From Caulobacter sp. SLTY (GTDB taxonomy: Bacteria > Pseudomonadota > Alphaproteobacteria > Caulobacterales > Caulobacteraceae), in contig NZ_JAAALA010000021.1 of the NCBI RefSeq assembly GCF_009905535.1, positions 1 to 64,000 of the forward strand: a DNA stretch of 64,000 nucleotides, read 5' to 3'. Positions 51,079 to 61,360 of this stretch are shown one piece after another. The translations under genes and the position numbers were made by a program. The notes under the pieces are model-generated. The model saw nothing but the letters and a program-made list of their open reading frames with translations, ran no database searches and had not been told where the DNA came from. Position 1 is the first letter of the stretch, and each line of letters starts with the position of its first letter.

Positions 51079-51873
51079 ATGAACTATGCACACGCTCGCC
51101 CGGAGGGTCCCTCCGAGGCGCCGCCGAGCTTGGACCTGATCACCACCGCACTCTTCCTCGACCTGGACGGCACGCTGGCGCCGATTGAAGACAGCCCCGA
51201 ACTTGTCACCGCCGATCCGCTTCGAACCGAAATCCTCGAGGCCCTGCACAGCCTGCTCGACGGCCGGATGGCCGTGCTCAGCGGCCGGCAGATCCACGAG
51301 GTCGACCGCATTCTGGAGGGCGCCGTCGCCCATGTCGGCGGCCAGCATGGGCTGGAGCGCCGCCTGGCCGGCGGAACCCTCCAGTCCACCCCGCCCCACC
51401 CCGGCCTGGAAGACGCCGCCCAGGCCATGGAGAGCCTGGCGCGCGCTCAGTTCGGCCTGCTGGTCGAGCGCAAGAGCGCCGCTGTCGCCCTGCACTATCG
51501 CGCCAAGCCCGAATGTGGCCCGGCGGTGATCGACCTGGCCCACCGCCTGGCCCAGACCCATCGGCTGGAGGTCCAGGAGGGCCGGATGGTGGCCGAGCTG
51601 CGCACGCCCGGCCCGAACAAGGGCGACGCCCTGGAGGTATTCATGGCCGCGCCCCCCTTCGCCGGCGCCCGGCCTGTGATGATCGGCGACGACCTGACCG
51701 ACGAAAGCGCGTTCGCCGCCGCCATCGGCCTGGGCGGTGACGCCATCCTGGTCGGGCCACCCCGCCCTTCGCACGCCCGCTGGCGGCTGCCTAACCCCGC
51801 GGCCTTGCTGTCCTGGCTGGCGGAAGCCACGCGCGGGTCACGGCCCCTGCCCCTGGTGGAGCCGGCCGCATGA
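51079..51873 (+). CDS. otsB: Trehalose-6-phosphate phosphatase
   Basis: 264 aa HAD phosphatase. Motif I LFLDLDGTLAPIED, motif III/IV GPNKGDALEVF and GDDLTDESAF. Removes phosphate from trehalose-6-phosphate for osmoprotection. Overlaps otsA (ATGA). Confidence 0.93.
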   Translation: MNYAHARPEGPSEAPPSLDLITTALFLDLDGTLAPIEDSPELVTADPLRTEILEALHSLLDGRMAVLSGRQIHEVDRILEGAVAHVGGQHGLERRLAGGTLQSTPPHPGLEDAAQAMESLARAQFGLLVERKSAAVALHYRAKPECGPAVIDLAHRLAQTHRLEVQEGRMVAELRTPGPNKGDALEVFMAAPPFAGARPVMIGDDLTDESAFAAAIGLGGDAILVGPPRPSHARWRLPNPAALLSWLAEATRGSRPLPLVEPAA

Positions 51874-53288
51874 GCCGATTGATCGTCGTTTCCAATCGCG
51901 TGGGGCTGAGCCGGGACGTCGGCGGCGGCGCCGTGGGCGGCCTCTCCGCCGCCCTCACCGCCGCCCTGCGCCAGAGCCAGGGCGTCTGGTTCGGCTGGAG
52001 CGGCGAGACCGTCGAGAAGTTCAACGGTCAACTGGCCCTGGATCGCGTCGGCGACGTGACCGTCGCTCGCATCGATCTCGAGCCTCGGGATATCGAAGAG
52101 TATTACAACGGCTATTCCAACAACACGCTTTGGCCGCTGTTCCACAACCGCATCGACCTGACCCACTACGACCGCGCCTCGGCCGACGGCTATGCCCGCG
52201 TCAACCAACGCTTCGCCGAAGCCCTGCGCTCGGTGGTCGGACCCAACGACGTCATCTGGGTGCACGACTACCACATGATCCCGCTGGCTCGGGAACTGCG
52301 CAAGCTGGGCTTCCGCAACCGGATCGGCTTCTTCCTCCACATCCCCTGGCCGGCGCGCCAGCTGCTCACGACCCTGCCCGGCCATCAGGCCCTGACCGAC
52401 GCCCTGTTCGACTACGACCTTGTCGGCTTCCATACGGACGAATGGCTGTCGGCCTTCACCGGCTACCTGCGCAACGAGCGAGGCATCGAGGTCGACGCCG
52501 AGGGCTCGGTAGAATCCGCCGGCCGGCGCACCCGGCTTGGAGTCTTCCCGATCGGGGTCCACGCCGCCGACTTCGCCCCTGAAAACGCGTCCGAGGCATC
52601 CATCCAGGCCCAGAAGCGGATGGAGGAGAGTCTCTCGGGCCGCCAGATGATCATCGGTGTCGACCGCCTCGACTATTCCAAGGGCCTGGAAGAGCGGTTC
52701 ATCGCCTATGAACAGTTCCTGCACGACCATCCCGACCAGCGGGAGAAGGTCTTCATGCTGCAGATCGCCACCCCCAGCCGGGATGCGGTCGAGGCCTACC
52801 AGGACCTGCGCGGTCGTCTGGACGCCGTGGCCGGCCGGATTAACGGCGCCTTCGCCACCCTGGACTGGGTGCCGCTGCGCTACGTCAACAGCGGCTTCCG
52901 CCAGGATGAGCTTGCCGGCGTCTATCGCTCGGCCCGCGTCGCCCTGATCACGCCCCTGCGCGACGGCATGAACCTGGTGGCCAAGGAATACGTCGCCGCC
53001 CAGGATCCGGCCGATCCCGGCGTGCTGATCCTGTCCCGCTTCGCCGGCGCCGCCGCCCAGATGAAAGAAGCGCTGATCGTTAATCCCTATGATCGTGAGG
53101 AGATGGCCCAGGCCATTCACCGTGCACTGACCATGGACCCGGCCGAACGCATCCTGCGCTGGCGGGCCCTGAAGGACGGGCTGGAGCGCGAGAGCCTGGA
53201 CGGATGGTGGCAGAGCTACCTCGAAACCCTCGGCGCCACGCCCCGGCCAGCACCGAAGATCGTGCGGGTGGCCGGAACCGCCCCGTGA
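51870..53288 (+). CDS. otsA: Trehalose-6-phosphate synthase
   Basis: 472 aa GT20 glycosyltransferase joining UDP-glucose and glucose-6-phosphate. Signatures: [19 protein letters not shown] region, [16 protein letters not shown], and [14 protein letters not shown]. Coupled to otsB. Confidence 0.95.
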   Translation: MSRLIVVSNRVGLSRDVGGGAVGGLSAALTAALRQSQGVWFGWSGETVEKFNGQLALDRVGDVTVARIDLEPRDIEEYYNGYSNNTLWPLFHNRIDLTHYDRASADGYARVNQRFAEALRSVVGPNDVIWVHDYHMIPLARELRKLGFRNRIGFFLHIPWPARQLLTTLPGHQALTDALFDYDLVGFHTDEWLSAFTGYLRNERGIEVDAEGSVESAGRRTRLGVFPIGVHAADFAPENASEASIQAQKRMEESLSGRQMIIGVDRLDYSKGLEERFIAYEQFLHDHPDQREKVFMLQIATPSRDAVEAYQDLRGRLDAVAGRINGAFATLDWVPLRYVNSGFRQDELAGVYRSARVALITPLRDGMNLVAKEYVAAQDPADPGVLILSRFAGAAAQMKEALIVNPYDREEMAQAIHRALTMDPAERILRWRALKDGLERESLDGWWQSYLETLGATPRPAPKIVRVAGTAP

Positions 53289-53289
53289 C

Positions 53290-54003
53290 GTGACGGCCTT
53301 TCTGATCAGCTTTGCAGCCCTGACGGCGATCATCGCGGTGCGCTACCTGCTGACATCCGCCCTGATCCACGGCCTGGTCCTGCGCCGCCCCGATGCGCCT
53401 GAAACGACGCCCGGCGCCATTCGCCAGGAATTGGCCCTGTCCCTGGCGTCGTCGGCCATCTACGCCCTACCCGCCGCGCTCGTCGTCGAGGCCTGGAAGG
53501 CGGGACACACCCTGATCTACACCGACGCCTCAGCCCTGCCCTGGATCTGGCTGCCTCTCTCTGGACTGATCTTTCTCCTGATCCAGGACGCCCACTACTA
53601 TTGGGTTCACCGGCTGATGCATCACCGGCGGTTGTTTCGCTGGCTCCACGCAGGCCATCATCGCTCGCGCCGCCCGACTGCCTTCGCGTCCTTTGCTTTC
53701 GACCTGACCGAGGCGGCCCTGGTCGCCTGGGTGCTGCCCCTGCTGACCTTCCTGATCCCGATCCATGTCGGCGTGCTGCTGTTCCTGCTGATCGCCATGA
53801 CTGCCACCGCCACGCTCAATCACTGTGGCGTCGAGATCCTCCCCCGCCGCTTCGTGCGAGGCCCCATCGGCGGCTGGCTGATCACCGCCACCCATCACGG
53901 CATGCATCACGAGCGGATGCAGACCAACTTCGGCCTGCATTTCCGCTTGTGGGATCGGCTGATGGGAACGGACGTGATGCCCCAGGAACCGAAGGCCGGT
54001 TAG
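53290..54003 (+). CDS. Fatty acid hydroxylase/sterol desaturase family membrane protein
   Basis: 237 aa, four or so transmembrane helices. Di-iron histidine motifs: HRLMHHRRLF, HAGHHRSRR, and HHGMHHER. Hydroxylates or desaturates a lipid; the substrate is unknown. GTG start 1 bp past the otsA stop, so it may be in the trehalose operon. Converges by 4 bp with the next gene. Confidence 0.87.
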   Translation: MTAFLISFAALTAIIAVRYLLTSALIHGLVLRRPDAPETTPGAIRQELALSLASSAIYALPAALVVEAWKAGHTLIYTDASALPWIWLPLSGLIFLLIQDAHYYWVHRLMHHRRLFRWLHAGHHRSRRPTAFASFAFDLTEAALVAWVLPLLTFLIPIHVGVLLFLLIAMTATATLNHCGVEILPRRFVRGPIGGWLITATHHGMHHERMQTNFGLHFRLWDRLMGTDVMPQEPKAG

Positions 54004-54380
54004 CCTCGGCCCGCGACCAGCCGATTGCGCAGCGGCTCGCCCTTTGGGCTCTTGCTGGTCCAGGTCGCGCCGACCCGTCCGTTGGGCACTGTCGAGCAGA
54101 AGGTCAGCGGAATTCCCGTCGGCCGGGTCTGGCGCAGGCAAACCTTGCCGCCCTTCAAAGTCCACTTCCCGGCCGTCCGCTTGCCGTTGGTCCGCTGGCC
54201 CTCGTAAGTCCCGTTCCGATTCAGCCAGAGCTTGGTCGATCGACCGCTGGGATAGGTCGAGACGATAGTGTTGCCGAACGCCGCCTCGACGGGCGAACGC
54301 GTCGCGGGGGCCGCCTGCGCCGGGGCGAGCGGCAGGGTGAATAGGGCGATCATTGTCGCCGGCAGGAGAGACTTCATCAT
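54000..54380 (-). CDS. Small secreted hypothetical protein
   Basis: 126 aa. Signal peptide MMKSLLPATMIALFTLPLAP (cleavage near AQAA). The body is a beta-rich GTYEGQRTNGKRTAGKW-type repeat reminiscent of periplasmic DUF995-like proteins; one Cys pair. Function unknown. Confidence 0.75.
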   Translation of the reverse strand: MMKSLLPATMIALFTLPLAPAQAAPATRSPVEAAFGNTIVSTYPSGRSTKLWLNRNGTYEGQRTNGKRTAGKWTLKGGKVCLRQTRPTGIPLTFCSTVPNGRVGATWTSKSPKGEPLRNRLVAGRG

Positions 54381-54427
54381 CGCTGAGTAACGCGCGATTT
54401 CAGCTTTGGTTGACCTTGTCGAATCCT

Positions 54428-54474
54428 GCGCAAAGCCAGGTTCCGATTGACTTTGCGCGATCAGAGCCTATGTA
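54428..54474 (+). promoter_or_regulatory. Candidate promoter of the DEAD-box gene with overlapping inverted repeat
   Basis: TTGACT (54447-54452), 16 bp, TATGTA (54469-54474). An 8-bp inverted repeat, GCGCAAAG (54428-54435) and CTTTGCGC (54451-54458), overlaps the -35, a plausible repressor site. Confidence 0.5.
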
Positions 54475-54556
54475 GAGCCCCATTCGGGACAGGTCTGGCG
54501 AATCCGCGCCGCCCGCTCGCCCAAGCACGGGCGGTTCCGAATTCAGCAAAGTGACT

Positions 54557-56233
54557 ATGACCGAATTTTCGAATCTGGGGCTGTCGCCCCTCACCCTCCA
54601 GGCGGTGTCTGACACCGGCTACACGATCGCCACCCCCATTCAGGAACAGGCCATCCCCGTCGCCCTCGCGGGCCGCGATGTCCTCGGGATCGCCCAGACG
54701 GGCACCGGCAAGACGGCCGCCTTCACCCTGCCGATGATCGACAAGCTGGCGGCGGGCCGAACCAAGGCCCGCATGCCGCGCGGCCTGGTCATCTGCCCGA
54801 CCCGCGAACTGGCTGACCAGGTCGCCCAGAGCTTCGAGAAGTACGCCAAGGGTCAGAAGCTCAGCTGGGCCCTGCTGATCGGTGGCGTCTCGTTCGGCGA
54901 CCAGGAGATGAAGCTGGATCGGGGCGTCGACGTGCTGATCGCCACACCCGGCCGCCTGCTCGACCATTTCGAGCGCGGCAAGCTGCTGATGACCGGCGTC
55001 CAGACCCTGGTGGTCGACGAGGCCGACCGGATGCTCGACATGGGCTTCATCCCGGACATCGAGCGCATCTTCAAGATGACGCCGCCGAAGAAGCAGACCC
55101 TGTTCTTCAGCGCCACCATGCCGCCGGAAATCACCCGGCTGACCAAGCAGTTCCTCAAGGATCCGACCCGCATCGAGGTCGCCCGCCCTGCCACCACGGC
55201 CGAGACCATCACCCAATACATGGTTCCGGTGCCGGTCACCTCGCCGGGCGCCAAGCGCCTCGCGCTCCGTGAACTGATCAACCGGGGCGAGGTGGTCAAC
55301 GGCATCGTGTTCTGTAACCGCAAGAGCGAGGTCGATATCGTCGCCAAGTCGCTGACGGTCCACGGCTTCGACGCCGCGCCCATCCACGGCGACCTGGACC
55401 AGGGCACGCGAATGAAGACCCTGGAGCGGTTCCGCAATGGCGAGCTGAAGCTGCTGGTCGCCTCCGACGTCGCCGCGCGCGGGCTGGATATCCCGGCGGT
55501 CGGCCACGTGTTCAACTACGACGTCCCGCACCACGCCGACGACTACGTCCACCGCATCGGCCGCACCGGCCGCGCCGGACGCACGGGCGAGGCCTTCATG
55601 ATCGTCACCCCGGCTGACGACAAGAACCTCGACAAGGTGCTGAAGCTGATCGGCAAGACCCCGGAAAAGATCGTCCTTGATCTCGACTGGCAGAGCGCCA
55701 AGGACAAGGACCAGCGCCGCAAGGAGATGGACCGCGAACGCGGCGGACCGCGCGGCGGCCGGCCCGAGCGCAAGCGCGACTTCAGCCGCGGCCGTCCCGA
55801 GTCCGAGACCAGCGTGGTCGGCATGGACGCCATCACCGCTCCCACGCCCCGTCCGCAGGGCGAAGAGGCTCCGGCCCGCGCGCCGCGTCCGGATCGCCCG
55901 CCGCGCGAAGAGCGCGCGCCCCGCGTGGAACAGGCTTCCGGTGAAGATCGTCCTCCGCGCGAGGAACGCCCCCGCCGTGAGCGCGGCGGCCGTGGCCGCG
56001 ACCGAACCGAAGCGCCCCGCGCGGAGCCACAGGCGGCCGAGGCTCGTCCCGAGCCCCGGCAGGACGCGCGCCCGGAGCGCGCTGAGCGCCCCGAACGCCG
56101 CCCCGAACCGGTCCGAGGCGTCCGCGCCCAGCCCGCCCGCGAGGACGACGACCGGCGCGTCGTCGGCTTCGGGAACGACCTGCCCGGCTTCCTCAGCCGC
56201 CCGGTTCCGAAGTTCGCTTCAAGCGAAGACTAG
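54557..56233 (+). CDS. DEAD-box RNA helicase (RhlE-like)
   Basis: 558 aa. Q motif (PIQEQAIP), Walker [13 protein letters not shown] in [15 protein letters not shown], and [13 protein letters not shown]. After about residue 385 the protein becomes a long Arg/Glu/Pro-rich tail ([13 protein letters not shown]) for RNA binding. The ATG was chosen over a GTG two codons earlier. Acts in ribosome assembly or RNA decay at low temperature. Confidence 0.93.
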   Translation: MTEFSNLGLSPLTLQAVSDTGYTIATPIQEQAIPVALAGRDVLGIAQTGTGKTAAFTLPMIDKLAAGRTKARMPRGLVICPTRELADQVAQSFEKYAKGQKLSWALLIGGVSFGDQEMKLDRGVDVLIATPGRLLDHFERGKLLMTGVQTLVVDEADRMLDMGFIPDIERIFKMTPPKKQTLFFSATMPPEITRLTKQFLKDPTRIEVARPATTAETITQYMVPVPVTSPGAKRLALRELINRGEVVNGIVFCNRKSEVDIVAKSLTVHGFDAAPIHGDLDQGTRMKTLERFRNGELKLLVASDVAARGLDIPAVGHVFNYDVPHHADDYVHRIGRTGRAGRTGEAFMIVTPADDKNLDKVLKLIGKTPEKIVLDLDWQSAKDKDQRRKEMDRERGGPRGGRPERKRDFSRGRPESETSVVGMDAITAPTPRPQGEEAPARAPRPDRPPREERAPRVEQASGEDRPPREERPRRERGGRGRDRTEAPRAEPQAAEARPEPRQDARPERAERPERRPEPVRGVRAQPAREDDDRRVVGFGNDLPGFLSRPVPKFASSED

Positions 56234-56274
56234 AAGAAACCCCTTCTCAAGCCTGCCAGGCGAAGGATCGGGTT

Positions 56275-56610
56275 CTAGTACCCCAGCGCCTTGTCGCAGG
56301 CTTTCGCCTCCGTCACCAAGGCGTCACGGCCCTTGCCCTCCAGCTTGTCGGCTTCGGCCGACTGGATAGCGGCGGCGTTGGTCCCGGCCGGCAGGTCGCG
56401 GCGCGAGGCCAAGGCCACGGCCGTGCGTTGGCGGTTCTGGTCGAAACTCTTGACGAGCGCCTTGTCGCCGCCGCCCTGCTCGACCGCCGCGGCGGCCGCT
56501 TCATAGACGGCGAGGCACCGCGCCTGGGCGCGGAAATCGACAGGCTGCGCCTGGGCCGGAAGGGCCAGCAGGGTCGCCAGGAACAGGCCGCCCGGAATGA
56601 GGGCGCGCAT
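56275..56610 (-). CDS. Small secreted hypothetical protein
   Basis: 111 aa, signal peptide MRALIPGGLFLATLLALPAQ; mature part helical with two Cys (RCLAVYEAA, EAKACDKAL) that may form a disulfide. Function unknown. Monocistronic. Confidence 0.72.
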   Translation of the reverse strand: MRALIPGGLFLATLLALPAQAQPVDFRAQARCLAVYEAAAAAVEQGGGDKALVKSFDQNRQRTAVALASRRDLPAGTNAAAIQSAEADKLEGKGRDALVTEAKACDKALGY

Positions 56611-56717
56611 GGGACATCTCCGTTTCGACTCGCGAGGGATCGCGACACCTACAAATGTAGGAACCCATCGCGGCGGCGAAAGGGCGGGTTCATGACCGCG
56701 CCGAAATGCCGCCTACC

Positions 56718-58148
56718 CTACCTGGAGATTTGCCCCCCCAGCATCTTGCGGATCGCCGCCCCATACGGCGGCCGCATAGCCACCAGGGGACCGATGTCCT
56801 TCTTGATCTGGGTGTAGATCGCCTTGCGGTGGCTGAACTCCTTGAACCCGTCCTGCCCGTGATAGCTGCCCATGCCCGACGGGCCCACGCCCCCGAACGG
56901 CAACTCTTCCTGAGCCACATGCATGATCACGTCGTTGACGGTGACCCCGCCGCTGGTGGTCGTGGTCAGCACCTTGGCCTTCTCCGCCTCGTCGGTCCCG
57001 AACCAGTAGAGGCCGAGCGGGCGTTCGTTGGCGTTGATGTAGCCGGTCGCCTCCTCGAGGGTCTTGTAGGTCTTCACCGGCAGCACCGGCCCGAAGATCT
57101 CCTCCTGCATCACCTTCATGTCGTCGGTGGGGTTGAGGATCAGGGTCGGGGCGATCTTGCGATGCTCCTGCTGGGTCAGGTCCTCGCCGTCCGGCTTGAT
57201 CTCGACGATCTCCGCGCCCTTGGCCTTGGCGTCCTCGATGTAGCCCATGATCCTGTCGTAGTGCCGCTGGGCGACCACGGCGGTGTAGTCGGGGTTGTCC
57301 TTGATGGTCGGGAACATCCGGGTGACCGCCGCCTTGGCCTGGGTCACGAACTCGCCGACGCTCTCCTCGGGGGTCAGCACATAGTCGGGGGCCAGGCAGA
57401 TCTGGCCGGCGTTCAGGGTCTTGCCGTTCATCACCCGCGCCGCCGTGGTCGCCATGTCGGCGCTGCGCGAGATGATCACCGGGCTCTTGCCGCCCAGCTC
57501 CAGGGTCAGCGGCACCAGATTGGCCGCGGCCGCCCGCATCACATGCCGGGCGATGGACGTTGCGCCGGTGAAGATCATGTGGTCGAAGGCCAGCTCGCTG
57601 AACGCCTGGCCGACCTCCGGCCCGCCGACGATCACCGCGATCTCTTCTTCCGAGAAGACGCTGCCGAACATGGTCTTCATCAGGTCTGACGTCGCCGGTG
57701 TGAACTCCGACGGCTTGATCATCGCCCGGTTGCCGGCCGCCAGCACCCCCGCCAGCGGGGCGAAGGTCAGGTTGACCGGGAAGTTCCACGGGCTGATCAC
57801 GCCCACCACCCCTTTCGGCTGGTAGACCACCTCGGCCTTGGCCCCGAACAGGCCCAGGATCGCCGGCGTCGTCTTGCGCTTCTCCGGTTTCATCCATTTG
57901 CGCAGGTTGTCGCGGGCGTGCTTCAGCGGCCCGATGGAGCCGGCGATGTCGGTCAGCTGGGTCGCCTCGCGGGAGCGGTTGCCGAAGTCGGCGTTCAGCG
58001 CGTCCTCGATGGCCTTGGCGTTGTCGACCAACAGGCCGATGCAACGGTCGATCCGCTCGATCCGCTGTTCGGCGGTCGGCGCCCCGTCGCGCAGATGCGC
58101 GGCCTTCTGGCGGTCGAGGATGCCCTGCATGGCGGCGGCGTCGGTCAT
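56718..58148 (-). CDS. Coniferyl-aldehyde-dehydrogenase-like aldehyde dehydrogenase
   Basis: 476 aa NAD(P)-dependent enzyme. Catalytic Cys in NAGQICLAPDYVL, catalytic Glu in LELGGKSPVI, and WNFPVNLTFAPL in the N-terminal cofactor domain. The ICLAPDYVL form is typical of the coniferyl aldehyde dehydrogenase branch. GGGAGGG 5 nt before the ATG fixes the start. Confidence 0.88.
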   Translation of the reverse strand: MTDAAAMQGILDRQKAAHLRDGAPTAEQRIERIDRCIGLLVDNAKAIEDALNADFGNRSREATQLTDIAGSIGPLKHARDNLRKWMKPEKRKTTPAILGLFGAKAEVVYQPKGVVGVISPWNFPVNLTFAPLAGVLAAGNRAMIKPSEFTPATSDLMKTMFGSVFSEEEIAVIVGGPEVGQAFSELAFDHMIFTGATSIARHVMRAAAANLVPLTLELGGKSPVIISRSADMATTAARVMNGKTLNAGQICLAPDYVLTPEESVGEFVTQAKAAVTRMFPTIKDNPDYTAVVAQRHYDRIMGYIEDAKAKGAEIVEIKPDGEDLTQQEHRKIAPTLILNPTDDMKVMQEEIFGPVLPVKTYKTLEEATGYINANERPLGLYWFGTDEAEKAKVLTTTTSGGVTVNDVIMHVAQEELPFGGVGPSGMGSYHGQDGFKEFSHRKAIYTQIKKDIGPLVAMRPPYGAAIRKMLGGQISR

Positions 58149-58336
58149 GGTTGCCCTCCCAGGCGGCCGGTGTCTCCGGCTCAGGTTATCGTCGATCAGA
58201 ATGGCTGCGGAACGTCGCAGCCGCAAGCGAACGCGGGTTCGGGTTTTAACCTGCCGTTTGGCGTTGGTCGGTTAGGCTTCCCGGATAGACAGCTTCGCCT
58301 CTGTCGAAAGCAGAGGCGACCTGGGGGAAGGCAAGT

Positions 58337-59395
58337 ATGTCCGGCGATATCGAACAAACCCTGCGAGGGCCGCAGGCCTATAAGATCACCCGCAAGGCCA
58401 TCGATCTGATGGAGCGCCATAACATCTGGCCGACTCCGCTGAACTACGAGCTGTGGTCCCACTTTGTCGCCGACCCGGATGGCCCACTGGCCAAGGAACT
58501 GACGCGGCTGATCTCGACCGGCGAGCCGATGACCGAGACGGTCAGCGAGGAACTGGCCGCCGCCTACCTGGCCAAGGCCCGCCTCAACGAACAGATCCGC
58601 GACGCCGGGGACCAGCTGACCAAGGAACTGGCCGCCGTCGCCAAGGCCATCCAGACCGCCCAGAAGTCCACCGCCGCCTATGGCCAGACCCTGAACAGCG
58701 CCAGCGAAGGACTGGGTGCGGCGACCGACGCCGCCGCCATCAAGAAGATGGTCGAGACCCTGACCACCGCCACCGAGCGGGTCCAGAAGCAGAACCATTC
58801 GCTGGAGCAGCGGCTGTCGGACTCGACCACCGAGGTCGCCCGCCTGCGCGAGCACCTGGAGCAGGTCCGCCGCGACGCCACCACCGATGGCCTGACCAAC
58901 CTGGCCAACCGCAAGGCCTTCGACGACGAACTGGCCCGCGCCTGCGCCGACGCCGACGAACAGGGCGGCGCCCTGACTCTGGCGGTGCTCGACATCGACC
59001 ACTTCAAGAGCTTCAACGACACCTGGGGCCACCAGACCGGCGACCAGGTGATCCGCTTCGTCGCCAGCGTGATCGGCCGCATCGGCGCCACCCCCCGCTT
59101 CGCCGCCCGCTACGGCGGCGAGGAGTTCGCGATGATCTTCCCGGGCGAAGACGCCGCCCTGGTCGAGACCTGCCTGGAAGAAATCCGCGACGAGGTCGCC
59201 TCGCGCATGCTCAAGCGCCGCTCGACCAACGAGGACCTGGGCACGGTCACCATTTCGGCGGGCCTGGCCCAGCGCAAGCCTGGCGAGACCGGGACCTGCA
59301 CCATGGAACGCGCCGACGCGGCCCTCTACATCTCCAAGCGCGCCGGCCGGAACCGGGTGACGAACGGCGAGAAGGTGACCTCGGTCGCGGCGTAG
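58337..59395 (+). CDS. GGDEF diguanylate cyclase
   Basis: 352 aa. The N-terminal about 190 residues are helical with a coiled coil (TTEVARLREHLEQVRRDATT), then the GGDEF domain (DGLTNLANRKAFDDEL; active site RYGGEEFAMIF at about residue 258). The RxxD inhibitory site is not present five residues before GGEEF (it reads ATPR). Makes c-di-GMP; no transmembrane segment, so soluble. Confidence 0.93.
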   Translation: MSGDIEQTLRGPQAYKITRKAIDLMERHNIWPTPLNYELWSHFVADPDGPLAKELTRLISTGEPMTETVSEELAAAYLAKARLNEQIRDAGDQLTKELAAVAKAIQTAQKSTAAYGQTLNSASEGLGAATDAAAIKKMVETLTTATERVQKQNHSLEQRLSDSTTEVARLREHLEQVRRDATTDGLTNLANRKAFDDELARACADADEQGGALTLAVLDIDHFKSFNDTWGHQTGDQVIRFVASVIGRIGATPRFAARYGGEEFAMIFPGEDAALVETCLEEIRDEVASRMLKRRSTNEDLGTVTISAGLAQRKPGETGTCTMERADAALYISKRAGRNRVTNGEKVTSVAA

Positions 59396-59505
59396 GGCTC
59401 GATTCCCCACCCAACCCAACCCAACCCGCCACCCAAAAAAACCGCTGGCGTTCCCCCGCGTTATTCGCGCTTACCCTCCCTCAAAGCATCAGAGGGAGGT
59501 CCAAC

Positions 59506-60309
59506 GTGGACTACAGCAAGATCAAGGTCGAACTGGTCGACGGCGTCGCCGTGGTGATCATGAACGACCCCGGCTCGATGAACGCCGCCGGCCTGGAACT
59601 GGCCGGGGAACTGGCGCACGCCTTCCGCAGCATCGCCGGCGGCCAGATCAAGGCTCGCGCCGTGGTGCTGACCGGCGAAGGCCGCGGCTTCTGCTCGGGC
59701 GCCAACCTGTCGGGCGGCGGCGCCGCTGGCCGTGAACTGGACGTCGACGGCAAGCCGGACGCCGGCAACGCCCTGGACAGCGTCTACAACCCGCTGGTCA
59801 CCCTGATCAAAAACTGCCCGGTCCCGGTGGTCACCGCCGTCAACGGCGCGGCGGCCGGCATTGGCTGCTCCTTCGGCCTGCTGGGCGACTACATCCTGGT
59901 CGGCGAGAGCGGCTACTTCCTGCAGGCCTTCCGGCGCATCGGCCTGGTGCCGGACGGCGGCTCGACCTACCTGCTGCCGCGCATGATCGGCCGCGCCCGA
60001 GCCATGGAAATGGCCCTGATGGGCGACAAGATCGGCGCCGCCAAGGCGCTGGAATGGGGCCTGTGCAACCGCGTGGTCGCCGACGCCGAGCTGCGCGACG
60101 CCGCCATCGAGGTGGCCAAACAGTTGGCCAACGGCCCGGCGTCGCTCGGACTGATCCGCCAGCTGATCTGGGACAGCCAGGACAACACCTGGGGCGAACA
60201 GCTTCAGGCCGAACGCCGCGCCCAGAAGGTGGCCGGCAAGACCGACGACTTCATCGAAGGCGTCAGCGCCTTCCTCCAGAAGCGTCCTGCGGCCTTCAAG
60301 GGCGCCTAA
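59506..60309 (+). CDS. Enoyl-CoA hydratase/isomerase family protein
   Basis: 267 aa crotonase fold. Oxyanion-hole regions GFCSGANLSG (about 64) and NGAAAGIGCSFGL (about 113); the catalytic-Glu position reads LVPDGGSTYLL, so the Glu is Asp here, as in many isomerase-like members. GTG start with GGGAGG 6 nt upstream. Confidence 0.88.
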   Translation: MDYSKIKVELVDGVAVVIMNDPGSMNAAGLELAGELAHAFRSIAGGQIKARAVVLTGEGRGFCSGANLSGGGAAGRELDVDGKPDAGNALDSVYNPLVTLIKNCPVPVVTAVNGAAAGIGCSFGLLGDYILVGESGYFLQAFRRIGLVPDGGSTYLLPRMIGRARAMEMALMGDKIGAAKALEWGLCNRVVADAELRDAAIEVAKQLANGPASLGLIRQLIWDSQDNTWGEQLQAERRAQKVAGKTDDFIEGVSAFLQKRPAAFKGA

Positions 60310-60320
60310 CGCCCCTACCG

Positions 60321-60696
60321 TCAACCATCCCAAGGCCCGGGTCCGATATCGGCCCGGGCCTTTTTTCCTTTCTTGGGCGCCTTGCCTCGCAGCACCGCCT
60401 CTATCGCCAGCCGCGCCCAGCGCGAGGCCTCGACCGGGTCGTCCTGCGCCGCTTCGGGCAGGCTGAAGTAGGGGCAGGCTCGCCATCCGATCCCGTTTGC
60501 GCTGGTGATAGGTGAACGGTTCCGACCCCGCCGCCACGAAGTCCTCCCGCGTCACGTCGTCCACCTTGAGGTACACCGTCTCCCCGAACACCAAGGCGAA
60601 CATCAGCCCGTCAAGCCAGACGCCCTGCCCGCCGAACATCCGCTTTACGGTCACCGCGCCCAGCGGCGCGAACAGGTCCTGGAGAAAGTCGTCCAC
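60321..60696 (-). pseudogene. TfoX-like gene, apparent frameshift
   Basis: The N-terminal half (VTVKRMFGGQGVWLDGLMFA, then EPFTYHQRKR) is TfoX-N. After MASLP the frame leaves the family, but deleting one base in the GGGG at 60471-60474 restores the expected ending YFSLPEAAQDDPVEASRWAR, then a Lys-rich tail and a stop at 60321-60323. The restored product is about 124 aa, normal for TfoX-N. It is a real pseudogene or a homopolymer error in the sequence. Confidence 0.75.
60332..60362 (+). terminator. Rho-independent terminator after the crotonase gene
   Basis: AAGGCCCGGG/CCCGGGCCTT stem with an inner CCGATATCGG, followed by TTTTTT. It lies inside the restored reading frame of the tfoX-like gene on the other strand. 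Confidence 0.88.
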
Positions 60697-60707
60697 GAAA
60701 TTTCCGA

Positions 60708-60760
60708 TGTGAGCGATTGTTCACTTGCGCGCCCCGCCTGTTTGTGAGCAAATGCTCACA
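60708..60760. promoter_or_regulatory. Two operator-like palindromes between tfoX-like gene and tetR
   Basis: Site 1: GTGAGC-GATT-GTTCAC (60709-60724, 5 of 6 pairs). Site 2: TGTGAGC-AAAT-GCTCACA (60743-60760, perfect). Centres are 35 bp apart. Likely TetR-family operators for autoregulation. Confidence 0.65.
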
Positions 60761-60775
60761 TCGCCGGAGGGAACC

Positions 60776-61336
60776 ATGTCCGCCAAGCCTCGCATCGAAC
60801 GCGCCGCCCTGGAAGTCTTTGTCCGCGAGGGGGTCGACGCCGCCACCACCCGCGCCATCGCCAGCGAGGCCGGCGTCTCCGAGGGGGCACTCTATCGCCA
60901 CTACCGCAGCAAGGATGAACTGGCCGCCAGCCTGTTCATGACCGTCCACCGCCGCCTCTCCTCCCTGATCGAGGACAGCGCCGCCGAGGCGACCGGCATC
61001 CGCGACAAGGCCGCCGCCATCGTCCGCGCCTATTGCCAGGTGGCGGATGAGGACTGGCTGACCTTCGCCTTCCACCTGACCCAGCTTCATCGCTTCATCC
61101 CCCTCTACCAGGAGGATGGCCGCGACCCGGTGACTGTCACCGAGAACGTCATCAAGCAGGCGATGATCAACGCCGAGCTGCCCCCGGCCGACCCGCGCCT
61201 GCTGGCCGCCATGGCCATCGGGGTGATCACCCAGACCGCCCAGAACAAGGCCTACGGCCGCCTGGGCGAGGACAGCCTCTCGGCTCACGCCCCGCTGATG
61301 ACCGCGGCCGTCCAGGCCGTGTTGTTCGCCCGCTAA
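60776..61336 (+). CDS. TetR-family transcriptional regulator
   Basis: 186 aa. N-terminal HTH TRAIASEAGVSEGALYRHYR, ligand domain after it. GGAGG 5 nt before this ATG favours it over an upstream one. Divergent from the tfoX-like gene, 24 bp before the acyltransferase gene, which it may control. Confidence 0.88.
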   Translation: MSAKPRIERAALEVFVREGVDAATTRAIASEAGVSEGALYRHYRSKDELAASLFMTVHRRLSSLIEDSAAEATGIRDKAAAIVRAYCQVADEDWLTFAFHLTQLHRFIPLYQEDGRDPVTVTENVIKQAMINAELPPADPRLLAAMAIGVITQTAQNKAYGRLGEDSLSAHAPLMTAAVQAVLFAR

Positions 61337-61360
61337 CCCATTTCAGGGATATTCGACGCC

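Noticed and set aside
59405..59430. Short CCCAA tandem repeat
   Set aside because: Only three to four units in a spacer; no reason to think it functional.
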